Origin: Lutraria lutraria
Lineage: Eukaryota; Mollusca; Bivalvia; Venerida; Mactridae
Reading direction: 5' to 3'
NCBI GenBank assembly: GCA_964023205.1
Contig: OZ026833.1
Span: forward strand, 6,040,138-6,104,137
Length of the DNA stretch: 64,000 nt
Under the pieces are notes generated by a model. That model worked only from the letters and a program-made list of their open reading frames with translations, ran no database searches and was not told the origin of the DNA. Below are positions 1 through 9,373 of the stretch, piece by piece; positions within the stretch are counted from its first letter, which is position 1, and every line of letters begins with the position of its first letter. Made by a program: the position numbers and the translations under genes.

Positions 1-964
1 ATTGTGTTATCTATCTTGAGATTAGTGAATAATTCATGGATAAGTGAATATAAACCACTTATTTGATCAAGATAAATAATCAACTCTGTACCTTGTTGCA
101 GAGCACTGATCTATCAAAGAGCTGGCGTTAATAGAATGCACCATGCTGTGTAAGTTGCGAGTGACAAATTCATCAAGTTATTGGAAGCGACAGGAGAAGT
201 TTTTTATTAGTGTCTAGCAAATGACAAATTTGGGTTGATGTAACTTGCTATCATTCAGCCAGTGGAGAGAAATTGTTGGAACTCCTTTGGGATACATAGA
301 GAGAAAGAATGAGAGAGTGTGTGTGTGTGCACGGTGGCTGATATTATTCCAAACACGGAGATAGTCTGGTATAAAGCTGATATCATTATAAAATTATGAA
401 GAGATAAACATGGATGTCCCTCTGTGTTATTATACAGTAATCAATTTCTGATAGAAAAAAAATGTCAGAGAAATGTTGATGCAATGACGATAGTGTTTGT
501 GTGGACATCGTGAATTATCCATTTAGATGTTCGTTGACTATGGTTATGTTATTTCCAGCATTTCTGTTTATTGTTAATGTATACTACACACGCACACGCA
601 TATATCATTGAATGCTTTTCTGAATACGATAATGTTCCTTTGTATTGTATTGACTAAGGCCTAGAAATGTTTGTTTCCGATGATATGCTCATCAAAAATA
701 GGTTAGGTAGGTAAGGAATGTTTTATTACTACGTGTATTATTATTCAGTTTTCAGAATGATAAAACAGTGAGGCAGTGGATGTACCATTCCATTGGCCTA
801 ATAAAGTCTAAAATAGGATAGTCCAGGTAGCTAGAAGCAAACCATTTCTTATGTCTGATTTTTTCTTACAGTCCTGTAGGCTTTTTACAAGTACCATTAT
901 TTCAGTATATTTTTTGTATCTTTCTGTTTTATTCTATTTTGTCAACTAGTATTCATGTAAATAG
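1..964. other. Unassigned AT-rich intergenic DNA
   Basis: I see no gene, splice-bounded exon or complete repeat here. There is a short GT run near 319-330. The segment around 663-715 (a TGATGATATG / ATCATCAAAA / TAGGTTAGG string) has a diverged relative near 4822-4852, so it is probably a small dispersed repeat. Confidence 0.5.
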
Positions 965-1006
965 TTGCTTTCTCGGGATGGGTCGTTTGATGACTTTTCC
1001 AGCTTT

Positions 1007-1010
<4 letters not shown>

Positions 1011-1050
<40 letters not shown>
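1011..1050. repeat. (GA)20 microsatellite
   Basis: Forty bases of uninterrupted GA dinucleotide. The flanks (about 1051-1230) resemble sequence near 12110-12255: both share a GTAAGCCTG(C/T)TGGACAGCT stretch and a CAG(A/T)xACCxTAACC ending. The microsatellite therefore probably sits inside an old dispersed repeat. Confidence 0.95.
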
Positions 1051-1054
<4 letters not shown>

Positions 1055-1318
1055 CTCAGGTTTACTCCTGGGCGGAACCATTATTGCAACATTTATTGGG
1101 TAAGCCTGCTGGACAGCTTCCTTCACATGTGGAAACTATGTGACCCCAGGTGGGGCTTAAACTGACCGCGGCGAGGAATAAGCGATTACTAGCCAGAGAC
1201 CGTAACCTTTTGATCACAGTAGTGCTCCATTTTCATACAGTCAAAGCTGTCAGCAACGACCATTCATTTTAGACTACATAGTAATCTTCATTTATTGTGA
1301 CATTTATTCGTAGTTTAA

Positions 1319-1676
1319 AGGGGCATACCCTACAACTGACAAACATTCTGTGAAAGTGTAAAAATGTGTTAGATGTATATGTAAAATAATATATAATGGA
1401 TAATTGCAAGAAGAACTTGGGTCATAAAATGACTAGTTTAGGTACTAGCCGCAAAAATCATAGCTATGAATAATAAATCACTTCCACCCAAAAATTGTAC
1501 AACAAATTCCAAACAGTATCCGATCTTTTATGGAAACTAATATTTTTTGTGATTTTATTTTTAATTGGATGAATTTTTGGCTGAAACTTTCTACATCGGC
1601 TTTTTTCTTTACACGCTTCTAATTTATCATCATTTTGTCTTGATTTTAGATGCACCAAGTTGTAGGGTATGCCCCT
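1319..1676. mobile_element. 358-bp MITE flanked by TTAA (copy 1)
   Basis: The element starts AGGGGCATACCCTACAACT and ends with the reverse complement of that string. It is flanked on both sides by TTAA (1315-1318 and 1677-1680). A second copy of almost the same length and in the same orientation is at 53184-53540. A TTAA target plus short inverted termini is the hallmark of piggyBac-type transposition, so I infer a non-autonomous piggyBac-like MITE. It has no coding capacity; the short reading frame inside it is incidental. Confidence 0.85.
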
Positions 1677-2241
1677 TTAAACTTAGAATTACTGGCATAA
1701 AGAATATAGAACTTAAGAACAATCTCTGAACTCAAATTTCGATTCCATTCTCAAAGCATTATGGCTGAAAAGATAAAGCTGATTAATGTTTGAATACAAG
1801 ATGACTTATGTCTCAATTATATCATTATCGTTTGATCATAATTAACTTAGAAATATAAAAATGCAAGATATGAGATTTGAGCTTGGAGATCAATCTCAAG
1901 TTTTATGACCTCAATGCATGACTTTATTGTTAGATGGTTCTCTTTGTAGGTTGGTCTTTATCATAAGCTTGCCAGTACCTTGTTCGAGATGTTCAACATT
2001 CGTATTTCTGTGACCTCTACTTATTGGAAGCTGTACCTTCGGAACGTTCTAGGTTGTATGTGGACGATTTTCAAAAAAACTTGTGGAACCGCTTTATCCA
2101 AACCTCTTTAAACTAGACACATCTAAACCAACCGGACCTTTCTAATCTGGAAATCGCTTTTATTATACAAATTGGTCAAAAGTATTTATCATATGCAACC
2201 TTGGTATGCATTTATATAAACCAAGAAGTCCTTCTTATCCG

Positions 2242-2293
2242 GAATTTACCCTGTTCCGGGCTTTTACCCTGATCCGGGCCTTTACCCTGATTA
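2242..2293. repeat. Short tandem repeat, about 18 bp x 3
   Basis: Three successive diverged units of the form TTTACCCTGATCCGGGCC. No coding signal. Confidence 0.6.
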
Positions 2294-2644
2294 ACGTGGT
2301 GTACTCGTAACTAAACTAAATTTTCACGTCTCCAGCTGGGGTAACATATTCCGCGTAAAGCCAAAAATGGTCTTTTATAGTTTTGGGGAAACATAATGGA
2401 TTGAGTTTCCTTTGAGGGTTTTGCTAATACATCATACTTAGAAGGTAATAACTAGATGCCTAGTTTTGTTAATAAATTAGCCTTTATCTTGTCATCTGGG
2501 GGAAAGTTTTTGTCTTTCAGTAATCGATCATTGGAGCTGAGAATTAATTACACACGAAGTCATTTCTCCGGAATAAGAAGAAAGATGGCATTTGTTTTAT
2601 CGCATGCTTGTGGGCATAAACTCGGTTTTATATTTTCACTAGTA

Positions 2645-2822
2645 CAGTCATACCTGTATTAGCGGCCACCTACGAATTAGAGACACACTGTGAATATAAA
2701 GGCCATTCCGTTTTAAAAACCTTCATTGAGTATTCAGAACAAAATGACCTCTGAATAAAGGCCACCTGTCAATAAAGGTCACATGTCTTTCCAAAGATAG
2801 CCTTTGTTCACAGGGTTGACTG
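2645..2822. mobile_element. CAGTCA...TGACTG MITE (family copy 1)
   Basis: The sequence begins CAGTCATACCTGT and ends ACAGGGTTGACTG, with TA on both sides. The inside has the family's repeated AATAAAGGCCACCTGTCAAT motif. Related copies or fragments are at 8153, 9265, 20227, 28464, 39165, 41387 and 53981. A TA target and short inverted ends suggest a Tc1/mariner-type non-autonomous element; the superfamily is inference. Confidence 0.75.
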
Positions 2823-4507
2823 TACTGAGACAGCCTTGGTAATACAGTTGGGGTCACCATCACGGAATGGGAATACAGTCATGCTAGTTGATAGGATTCG
2901 GAACTCCTCGGCCACCATATTGTTGTTGTTGTTGTAGTCCACTTTCCATCATGACTGACTCTTGAAATCCAACGATGGAAACAACACGTTAGAAATTCAG
3001 CCATTCTTTGAATGAATCTTGAAACCAAGAGACTTACGTTGAAAAAGTAATGATTGGCATTTACCGGAAACTACAAATCCAAAATTTGTAACCTTTTACT
3101 TAATCAATTGATCGATTACTTACTTAATTAATCGATCAATCAATAAGTAAATCAATCAATCACATAGTAGCTTAAACCATTCAGTAGATAAATTAACGAA
3201 CTATGATTCATGTCGACTTATTGATATTTCATCTTTAAATACATTTGAACTTGATAATGTACCCATTCCAATATATGTGTGCCTCATTGTTGTCCTTAAC
3301 ATAAAGGTTTCGCTGCATGTAAATGTTAGAGTGCATAATTGTGTATTCTTCGTAAACAAGAAAATCAAAATATAACTGTCTTATCACAAGGAACACCCGT
3401 ATATGCATTCTAAAGTGCTCCGCATGAGAAATACAAATTTGTTTCCATTAGTATATTGTTATATTAAATGGACGATATCAGCACTGTTGATTGTTTGGCC
3501 CTTCTATCAGTTATTAATGCATATATAAAGTCTGTGTTTGATAAAGATTTTTACTGCTTTTAATTATCAACAATTTCCTGTGGTGCATAATTTGTAGTCA
3601 CACGTTAATAAGAAAGCTAAAAGGAGTGATGATTTAGAACGCCGAATTTATATTCTATTATGATAAAAAGTCAGGCCCCTGTTCCATGTTGCAGTGCGCC
3701 AAAGGCTTTGTACAGACAAGCCGACGGGAACCAGTTTAGGAAAGTTCTATGTGGTCGGTCTTGGCAACGATCGAGACTTCTATCAAGGGTTTAACAGTAC
3801 ATTTATATTTTTATCAGCTTAAAGCAGTCTGAGACTGGACAAGATTCTGTAACTAGCAGTTAGATGTCTTTACTCGTATTTCAGTAGTTGTTACTCTGGT
3901 GTTATAGTGTCAAACGATGATACAATATGTGTCTGTGTATAATCAGACGAGTCACGGACTTATTACGACGTGACAAGGCCTATCTTTTTTGACAAGACGT
4001 CGTACATTTACTCTCTGGAAAATTGTGTTTTATTTATTGTTTATGCTATAATTTTTTCTCTTGAATGAATCGAGGGGACACACCTCCCCAAAGGTGGACA
4101 TTTTGGAGACTAGGAGAAATTAGGTTCCACGGAATCATTGGTATGTTTCTGGATAATCTAATTGAAGTTTTCGCTGCGACCCTTGGTCTTTTATTAGGCT
4201 CGAAGAACGATGTATTCACTGTTTCACTTACTGCCAACACACCGCCTTTTTTAAAGAGCTTGTAACCAGGGACGAACATATGTTTACTCCACAGAATAAC
4301 ACAGCATGAAAATATCCCCTATAACACATGTACTTCACGGCGAGGAGAGACAAACATTTGCAAAAAAGCCTCGCAAACTCGCCGTTATGATAAAAATGAG
4401 ATTTACACATTTACACCCCCACCCCCTGAAAACAAAATCGTGTACCCATTAGTACACTGATCACTCAAATATTTATCATATCGTTTTTGGAAACATGACA
4501 CTAGTTT
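2823..4507. other. Intergenic stretch without recognised gene
   Basis: The stretch contains an ATCA/ATCG/TTAC low-complexity run (about 3105-3175) and a small inverted-repeat element at 3675-3742. The reading frames at 4046-4410 overlap one another on opposite strands and carry no recognisable protein. Confidence 0.5.
3675..3742. repeat. Small hairpin repeat ending GGGAACCAGTTT
   Basis: A roughly 70-bp unit with a CCTGTTCCATGTTGCAGTGC core and a GGGAACCAGTTT end, closely matched at 33252-33327. In that copy the two ends (AAACTTGTTCCC and GGGAACCAGTTT) are inverted repeats of each other. Probably a tiny MITE. Confidence 0.55.
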
Positions 4508-4552
4508 CCACTCGCTCGGCGCGCATGAATTAAAAGTTTATGCGGACTTAAG
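4508..4552 (+). repeat. Fragment of the GGCGCGC dispersed family
   Basis: Holds the family core ACTCGCTCGGCGCGCATGAA. Fuller copies are at 32280, 34050, 41963 (-), 44221 (-) and 59191. Confidence 0.65.
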
Positions 4553-4629
4553 TCAAATTTCTAAACACCCATGTTAAAACTCGAATCTTGGAAGAAGTCA
4601 AAGAAATTAAAATCCTCGAATTTTCAATA

Positions 4630-4808
4630 CAGTGCAACCTTTCATGATAGAGCGGCGCTGTCTATAGCAACAGCATCCCTTCAACTACTGCATGATTTTT
4701 TCCACTGTACGATTTAACTATTAATCTAACCTCTCTAGAGCAACAACCACTCAACAACAAAATAATTTTGCTTCTTTGAAAGGGTGTTGCTTTGGACAAG
4801 TTGCACTG
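4630..4808. mobile_element. CAGTGCAACC MITE (copy A)
   Basis: Starts CAGTGCAACCTTTC and ends with GTTGCACTG, flanked by TA at 4628-4629 and 4809-4810. The inside repeats AGAGCAACAA-type motifs in both directions. Copies in the opposite orientation are at 46578-46752 and 59659-59834, and a fragment abuts the assembly gap at 40310. It is non-coding and probably Tc1/mariner-like, judging by the TA target. Confidence 0.8.
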
Positions 4809-4853
4809 TACTTCGAGGGTTTCTGATGACATGATCATCAAAATAGGTTAGGC

Positions 4854-4938
4854 ATATCGAGAGGGTTCAACGCAACAGTGTCGTAACTCATATTGAAATA
4901 AGAACAACTTCGACAGTGTTGCACTGAACACTCGACAT
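4854..4938. mobile_element. Hairpin MITE (ACACTGTTG arms), copy 1
   Basis: Inverted arms (CGAGAGGGTTCAACGCAACA against TGTTGCACTGAACACTCG) surround an AACTCATATTGAAATAAGAA centre. The same structure in the other orientation is at 18147-18231, with better-preserved arms there. Confidence 0.7.
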
Positions 4939-4944
4939 ACAATC

Positions 4945-5240
4945 TATGTACACAAAAGAGTTCCAGGTTCGATTCCTTATCGCGGCAGGCCATATCCTAC
5001 CATGAAAAATTGACTAAATGTCGACTTTCCTCCTCATGTGGATCATAAGTTGCCGGTTCCTTATGGAAGCAAAGTTAGAATACAATCTTTACCAAGAGTT
5101 GTCGTTCCTTTCCAATCCACACATTAGTGTGAGCGTGGCGAGAACGACAACTCTGGGTAGAGATTGGTTAGAATACAGTCCAGGAAAACTTGTTAGGTGA
5201 ATGTAACTGAAAAAATTTAAAAAAAACAAATAAATAAATT
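4945..5240 (+). mobile_element. tRNA-headed SINE (family A), interrupted by a MITE
   Basis: The head has a pol III B-box-like GGTTCGATTCC. It is followed by the family body: CCATGAAAA..TTGACTAAATGTCGA, then GTTGCCGGTTCCTTATGG, then GTTAGAATACAGTCCAGGAA and an A-rich tail. Other family A copies are at 15050 (-), 18494 (-), 20508, 46950 and 57695. The body is split by an 84-bp hairpin element at 5083-5166. Confidence 0.75.
5083..5166. mobile_element. 84-bp hairpin MITE with 9-bp TSD, nested in SINE
   Basis: The termini are CAATCTTTACC...GGTAGAGATTG with long inverted arms around AGAGTTGTCGTTC / GAACGACAACTCT. A perfect 9-bp duplication GTTAGAATA flanks it (5074-5082 and 5167-5175); intact SINE copies have this string once. 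A second copy is at 14431-14511. A target duplication of 8-9 bp with long inverted arms is typical of hAT or Mutator-like MITEs; 9 bp favours the latter. Confidence 0.85.
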
Positions 5241-6309
5241 AGCTTAACAAAAAGCTATGTTTCTGAAACAGGCATAGCTAAGGTCTACGAAATACAAATG
5301 TGTTCGGACGGCATAAATTTAAACATCAGTGTGTAATGTATTCAGTTTTTGTCGGTTCTTATTTTAATTCAGAAACTGATTGAACAAATTCCATGCTTGT
5401 GTCTCATGTTTGGATAATTAACGCTATATGTACTTGCAGGGACTCTACATATGCAAAAAAAAATGCGGTAAAAATATATGGAAGGGAATATCCGCCAGTA
5501 CATTCATGCTGTTAAATGACAATGTTATGTCATTTACTTGCATATGCGTTCTTCTACTTGACAACTGCATTTTTGGTTTCTTACAAGTGCTTGCTACGTT
5601 ATTCATGTTTCATATTACTTGATGCTAAGTGGACACTCCCTTCATATATATCGTTCATTCTTGCATGTAATTTACAACTGCGTTATGCCTTCTTTATCTT
5701 GAAATGTTTATTCACACTATTTCTAACTGCTATTGTTACTGCTTTTTGGATTCAACATTATTCTTGTTGAAGCATGATATTACAATGGTACATGAAGTAC
5801 ATGACTGGGAACCAATAAAACTTTTAGCTTCTTGCGCAAATTACTATACACGGGAGACAACTCCAGACATAAAATTTACAAGTTCGGAATTTTCCGTGGT
5901 TTAACGGTGCGATAGTAAAAACTTTAATGTTTACGGAAGTGTATATCAATGACACATGTTGTTTTAATGAGACATCGAGCTGTCTCGTCGGTCTCGACGA
6001 TAATGTCAGTGGCAGTGTGTTAGAAATGGTTTCTGTTACATCCAATAAACCAACCGAGATCGGCGAGAACATAACATTTTGTTGAATGTTGAAGAAACTG
6101 TGCTACGACGAGGCGGTACGGCAATGTTTTTCTGAACATCGTTGCAGGTGAATATTTTACAAGGACTTATATACATACATAGTCCTTGATATTTTAGTAG
6201 ATCTACATAAACATTATTTACTCCTATATTTACCGTGTTACTTCTCATTAACTCAGGTCTATCTGGAGCAAATTCAGGTTCGGGGCTTATTTTAGATTTT
6301 TTAGACGAA
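5241..6309. other. Intergenic stretch without recognised gene
   Basis: Several overlapping short reading frames on both strands (about 5428-6344) show no recognisable domain or splice structure. I see nothing else defined. Confidence 0.5.
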
Positions 6310-6328
6310 GGGGGGGGGGGGGGGGGGG
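6310..6328. repeat. Poly-G run (19 G)
   Basis: Nineteen consecutive G on the + strand. Lengths in such runs are error-prone in sequencing. Confidence 0.9.
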
Positions 6329-6425
6329 TAAATTGTAGAAGCAATATTTGATTCAGCAGTAAAAGTTTATAACCTGTTTCGCAACTTTGAACCTGTATGT
6401 AACGGTCTATTGACTTTGTTTGAAA

Positions 6426-6538
6426 TGTAGGGGTGTGGTATATTGTTTGATTGGTAATGCATCTTGCAAGCAGGAGGTCGTGGGTTCGAGCCCCGCATCA
6501 GGGACATTAAATTTTAATTTAAATTTCCTCCTATTACA
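6426..6538 (+). repeat. 5' LTR of the TRIM (113 bp)
   Basis: TGTAGGGGTGTGG at the start, CTCCTATTACA at the end. Compared with the 3' LTR it lacks about 40 bp that include most of the A box, but keeps the B box GGGTTCGAGCCCC. LTRs are identical at insertion, so the difference shows deletion and age. Confidence 0.85.
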
Positions 6539-6540
6539 TT

Positions 6541-6557
6541 TGGTGCCGTGACTAGGA
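6541..6557 (+). other. Primer-binding site of the TRIM
   Basis: TGGTGCCGTGACTAGGA lies two bases after the 5' LTR. Its complement ends in ACCA, as a tRNA 3' end does. This is the expected position and form for a reverse-transcription primer site; the donor tRNA is not identified. Confidence 0.8.
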
Positions 6558-6639
6558 TGAGACTAGCACCAAGGGTGAAGCAAAGGCTAGCTGAGTTAGT
6601 CAAAAGAACCTATAGTTATCGCAATTAATTACTTTGAAT

Positions 6640-6655
6640 AAAAAGGAAGGAGGAA
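6640..6655 (+). other. Polypurine tract of the TRIM
   Basis: Sixteen consecutive purines (AAAAAGGAAGGAGGAA) lie immediately before the TG of the 3' LTR, the standard place for plus-strand priming. Confidence 0.85.
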
Positions 6656-6810
6656 TGTAGCTGTGTGGTATATTGTATTAAATTTTATAAATTGGCTGAG
6701 ATATTCACAGCCTGATTAGCTCAGTTGGTAGAGCATCTGACATGCAAGTAGGAGGTTGCGTGTTCGAGCCCCGCATTGGGTACTACATTATTTTCCTCCT
6801 CCCTATTACA
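6656..6810 (+). repeat. 3' LTR of the TRIM (155 bp)
   Basis: Starts TGTAGCTGTGTGG and ends CTCCCTATTACA, followed by the GAAA duplication. It is the fuller of the two LTRs and holds an almost complete tRNA-like sequence at 6710-6782. Confidence 0.85.
6710..6782 (+). promoter_or_regulatory. tRNA-like sequence with pol III A and B boxes inside the LTR
   Basis: The A box is TAGCTCAGTTGGTAGAGC and the B box GTTCGAGCCCC, spaced as in a tRNA. The seven-base ends can pair (GCCTGAT with ATTGGGT, using G-T pairs). Overall it resembles a lysine-type tRNA body. The anticodon loop (CATGCAA) lacks the universal T before the anticodon and stem pairing is imperfect. I call it a tRNA-derived promoter-like sequence and not a functional tRNA gene. 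Confidence 0.75.
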
Positions 6811-6934
6811 GAAATAATTGCATATGTGAAAATATGTTTGCTATCAAGAATAATATTATGAGAATGATTAACTTTTCAATTACCTATTGCCTAACATACT
6901 TCTTTTGATGATATTTATAAAATAAACCTAATTA

Positions 6935-7321
6935 ATGTCAATGGTCTTCAATTTTCAGTCAATATTGGCAATGGTTGGACTACTCACAGTGGTACATGTA
7001 CAGTCAATCAGCCTGGACAGAAGACTTTTAGCTAGTGTGTGTTTTGGTGGTGGAGCTAATCAGTTTATACTCAATGATATGTTGGCCAGACTGGTACACG
7101 AAGATATCGCAAATGGGTTTTCTCAAAAAGTGGCTTTCCTGACAAAATTGTTTCTACATAGGTGGAAGTTAGTAATAAAACATAATAAACATTACATAGG
7201 TATTATATATACCGTATATGTAATATTAAGATGGAAGTATATATATATTTATATTTATATGCAGAAGTTATATATTCATATTATTCACATCACAGGACCT
7301 GCAGAATTTTGTGACTCATAG
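6935..7321 (+). CDS. Doubtful 128-codon ORF with signal-peptide-like start
   Basis: A reading frame just right of the TRIM. An internal Met (codon 12) starts a hydrophobic stretch MVGLLTVVHVQS that could be a short signal sequence. The first two thirds look protein-like, then composition collapses into AT-rich codons and a string of Ile-Tyr. A TTTTCAG directly before codon 8 (about 6953-6959) could be a splice acceptor, and AGGTGGAAGT near 7160 a weak donor, so an exon of about 200 bp is possible. I recognise no family. It may equally be a chance frame or a transposon remnant. Confidence 0.2.
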   Translation: MSMVFNFQSILAMVGLLTVVHVQSISLDRRLLASVCFGGGANQFILNDMLARLVHEDIANGFSQKVAFLTKLFLHRWKLVIKHNKHYIGIIYTVYVILRWKYIYIYIYMQKLYIHIIHITGPAEFCDS

Positions 7322-8152
7322 AATATTTAGGAAAAGATACACATGCATTCCATCTATATGTTATTTGTGACAGCACATTGCCATAATGACTTACAAGTAT
7401 CTGTTGTTGTTTTTTGTTTATAAAATATGTGTGCAATTGAAAATATAATTTGCATAACTTATTAAATCTTATACTACTAAACTCTACTATTAAGCTCTCG
7501 TTATGATGTAAAAAGTATTTAGTTAGATTTTTTTCAATATACAAATTACAATGTGTTAATAAACTGGCATACATTTAAAGAAAATATACATATATTACAA
7601 GAAACATGTGTATAGCCATGTTAGACATATTATATAAAGGATAACACAAACAAGTTAAAATAAACCTTTATTTCCATTTTGGTCAACAGCTATACAGTAT
7701 ACATAGCTAATGTTTAAATGAATAAATAAATTTTGTATCCGTGATCCTTAGAATAAAGTAAAGAGTTACATCTAGGAAGATATTTAATTTTCATGTATAT
7801 CAGAAGTTATAAATCACACTATATTCACAGACAAATTGCATAGTGTAATATTTAAAGAAATTTTAGAACTGAGCAAATTTAAAGTTGAAGCTATATTTTA
7901 TGTTTTTTCTAAGAAGTTGACTTATTTGATGTAAATGCAAATTCATGATAATAAGTAATACATGTGAATTAATTATTCATCATTTGTAAGCATCAGTCTA
8001 TTAGTGTCAATGTAATTTCTAAATTGTTTGTAAAGATATTTTTGTATTTGAATTGATCAATATTCTAGGTTCTTCATGTTAATTATTACTTAATAATAAA
8101 TGCAAATTTTCAGTCAATATTGTCAATTGTACAAATGTTAAATATCTAGATA
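7322..8152. other. AT-rich intergenic DNA
   Basis: Very AT-rich, with no recognised gene or complete repeat. Confidence 0.5.
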
Positions 8153-8314
8153 CTGTCAAACCTCCAAATAAAGGTCACCTTGTGAATAAAAGGTCATTAT
8201 TTCTAAACCGTCATTTATCATTTAGAACAAAATAACTCCTGAATAAAAGCCATCTGTCAATATAGGCCAAATTTTCTATTTCCCAAGGATGGCCTAAGTT
8301 CAAAGTCTTGACTG
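8153..8314. mobile_element. CAGTCA...TGACTG MITE (copy 2)
   Basis: Starts CTGTCAAACCTCC after TA and ends GTCTTGACTG before TA, with AATAAAGGTCACC and CCTGAATAAAAGCCATCTGTC inside as in the other copies. Confidence 0.7.
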
Positions 8315-9264
8315 TAGTCCAAAATACATGTTCCTGTAATGACTAATTAATTCACCTCATTAAGTCTCATTGTTAACAGTGAAGCATTGGAAGACATGTG
8401 CAATTATTATGGTTGTCAGTTATATTTCAATTAGTTGTACTAATTGACAATAATGAATAATGTTTATTGTTAAAATTGAGACATGATTCAATTGGTTACT
8501 GAATTTATTGTTTACAGAAATACATAAATAAACAGTATAATAAATAGACAAATGAAAAAAATGATAATTGTTGTATTTTATCTATCCTTTGATTCAAGTA
8601 GGATGACTAGTGTTTTCAAGGTAGACACACACCTTAATTGTGTCCTAAGCTATCCTCACATTGTGCATATATGTCTATGTTCTTCTTGAAATATCTCAAA
8701 CCATCTAGGAGTGTCATCATCAAAGCTATATGGTTGGTCCTTTCATTTAACTCAGGGGAAAAAGTATATTGGCTGCTCATCCTTTAACGCATCTTTCTCA
8801 TTGATTTGAGAAGAATCAACAATGGAGCGGATACCCTTGGTGAAGTTGTGATAGAAGACACAACTGAGGTAGAAATAACTGTTGGATCACTAGCAAACAT
8901 ATCCTCCATGCATCAAAATACCTCCATATCTGTCGACTATCACCAGCTTGTTTTTTTCTTTAATGTTTTATACCTGCAATAAATAGACAGACACATTCAA
9001 ATACCAATATTTATGTTTATCCATACTGTAATGGAACTGTTTGTGATTAGTGATATTTACATCATTTTTGTGTGGTACAAAATGGAACACAATATCTAAA
9101 TACAGGGAGCAACACTGAAACATGATGGGAATGTGATATACTATACAGTCACTTGTACTCAACTGTACTGATATATGAATAACACAAATGAATGTTGATG
9201 CAAATGAACAATTTAAAACTGTTCTTTTTAGTGTAGGTCTTTCATATTGAACATTATTTTAAAA
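8315..9264. other. Intergenic stretch, possible decayed element
   Basis: No gene is supported. On the minus strand 8600-8960 reads as less AT-rich, faintly protein-like DNA with many stops, so it could be a decayed transposase or exon. I cannot assign it. Confidence 0.35.
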
Positions 9265-9373
9265 TGTGATTGATTGCTTAAAACAAAATGACATCCAAAT
9301 AAATGCCATGAACTTGGTAATTAACGCCAATTATGTATTTTCCAAGGATAGACCTTGTTCAAAGGTTTAACTG
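9265..9373. mobile_element. CAGTCA...TGACTG MITE (copy 3, left end decayed)
   Basis: AACAAAATGACATCCAAATA and a GGATAGACCTTGTTCAAAGG block end in TTTAACTG before TA, matching the right half of the family. The left end is not recognisable. Confidence 0.55.

Larger units (their letters stand above)
6426..6810 (+). mobile_element. 385-bp TRIM (miniature LTR retrotransposon) with tRNA-like LTRs
   Basis: Two direct repeats both start TGTAG..GTGTGGTATATTG and end CCTATTACA (TG...CA ends). They enclose only 117 bp. The internal part starts TT then TGGTGCCGTGACTAGGA (primer-binding-site-like, ends in the complement of CCA) and ends with a purine tract just before the 3' LTR. GAAA flanks the whole element on both sides (6422-6425, 6811-6814). 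No gag or pol is present, so it must have moved with another element's machinery. The LTRs contain a tRNA-like stretch. TRIMs are a known class; LTRs bearing pol III promoter-like sequence are rare. Confidence 0.88.

Noticed and set aside
6710..6782. Functional tRNA gene
   Set aside because: The anticodon loop lacks the conserved T, stems have mismatches, no terminator T-run follows directly, and the sequence lies within an LTR.
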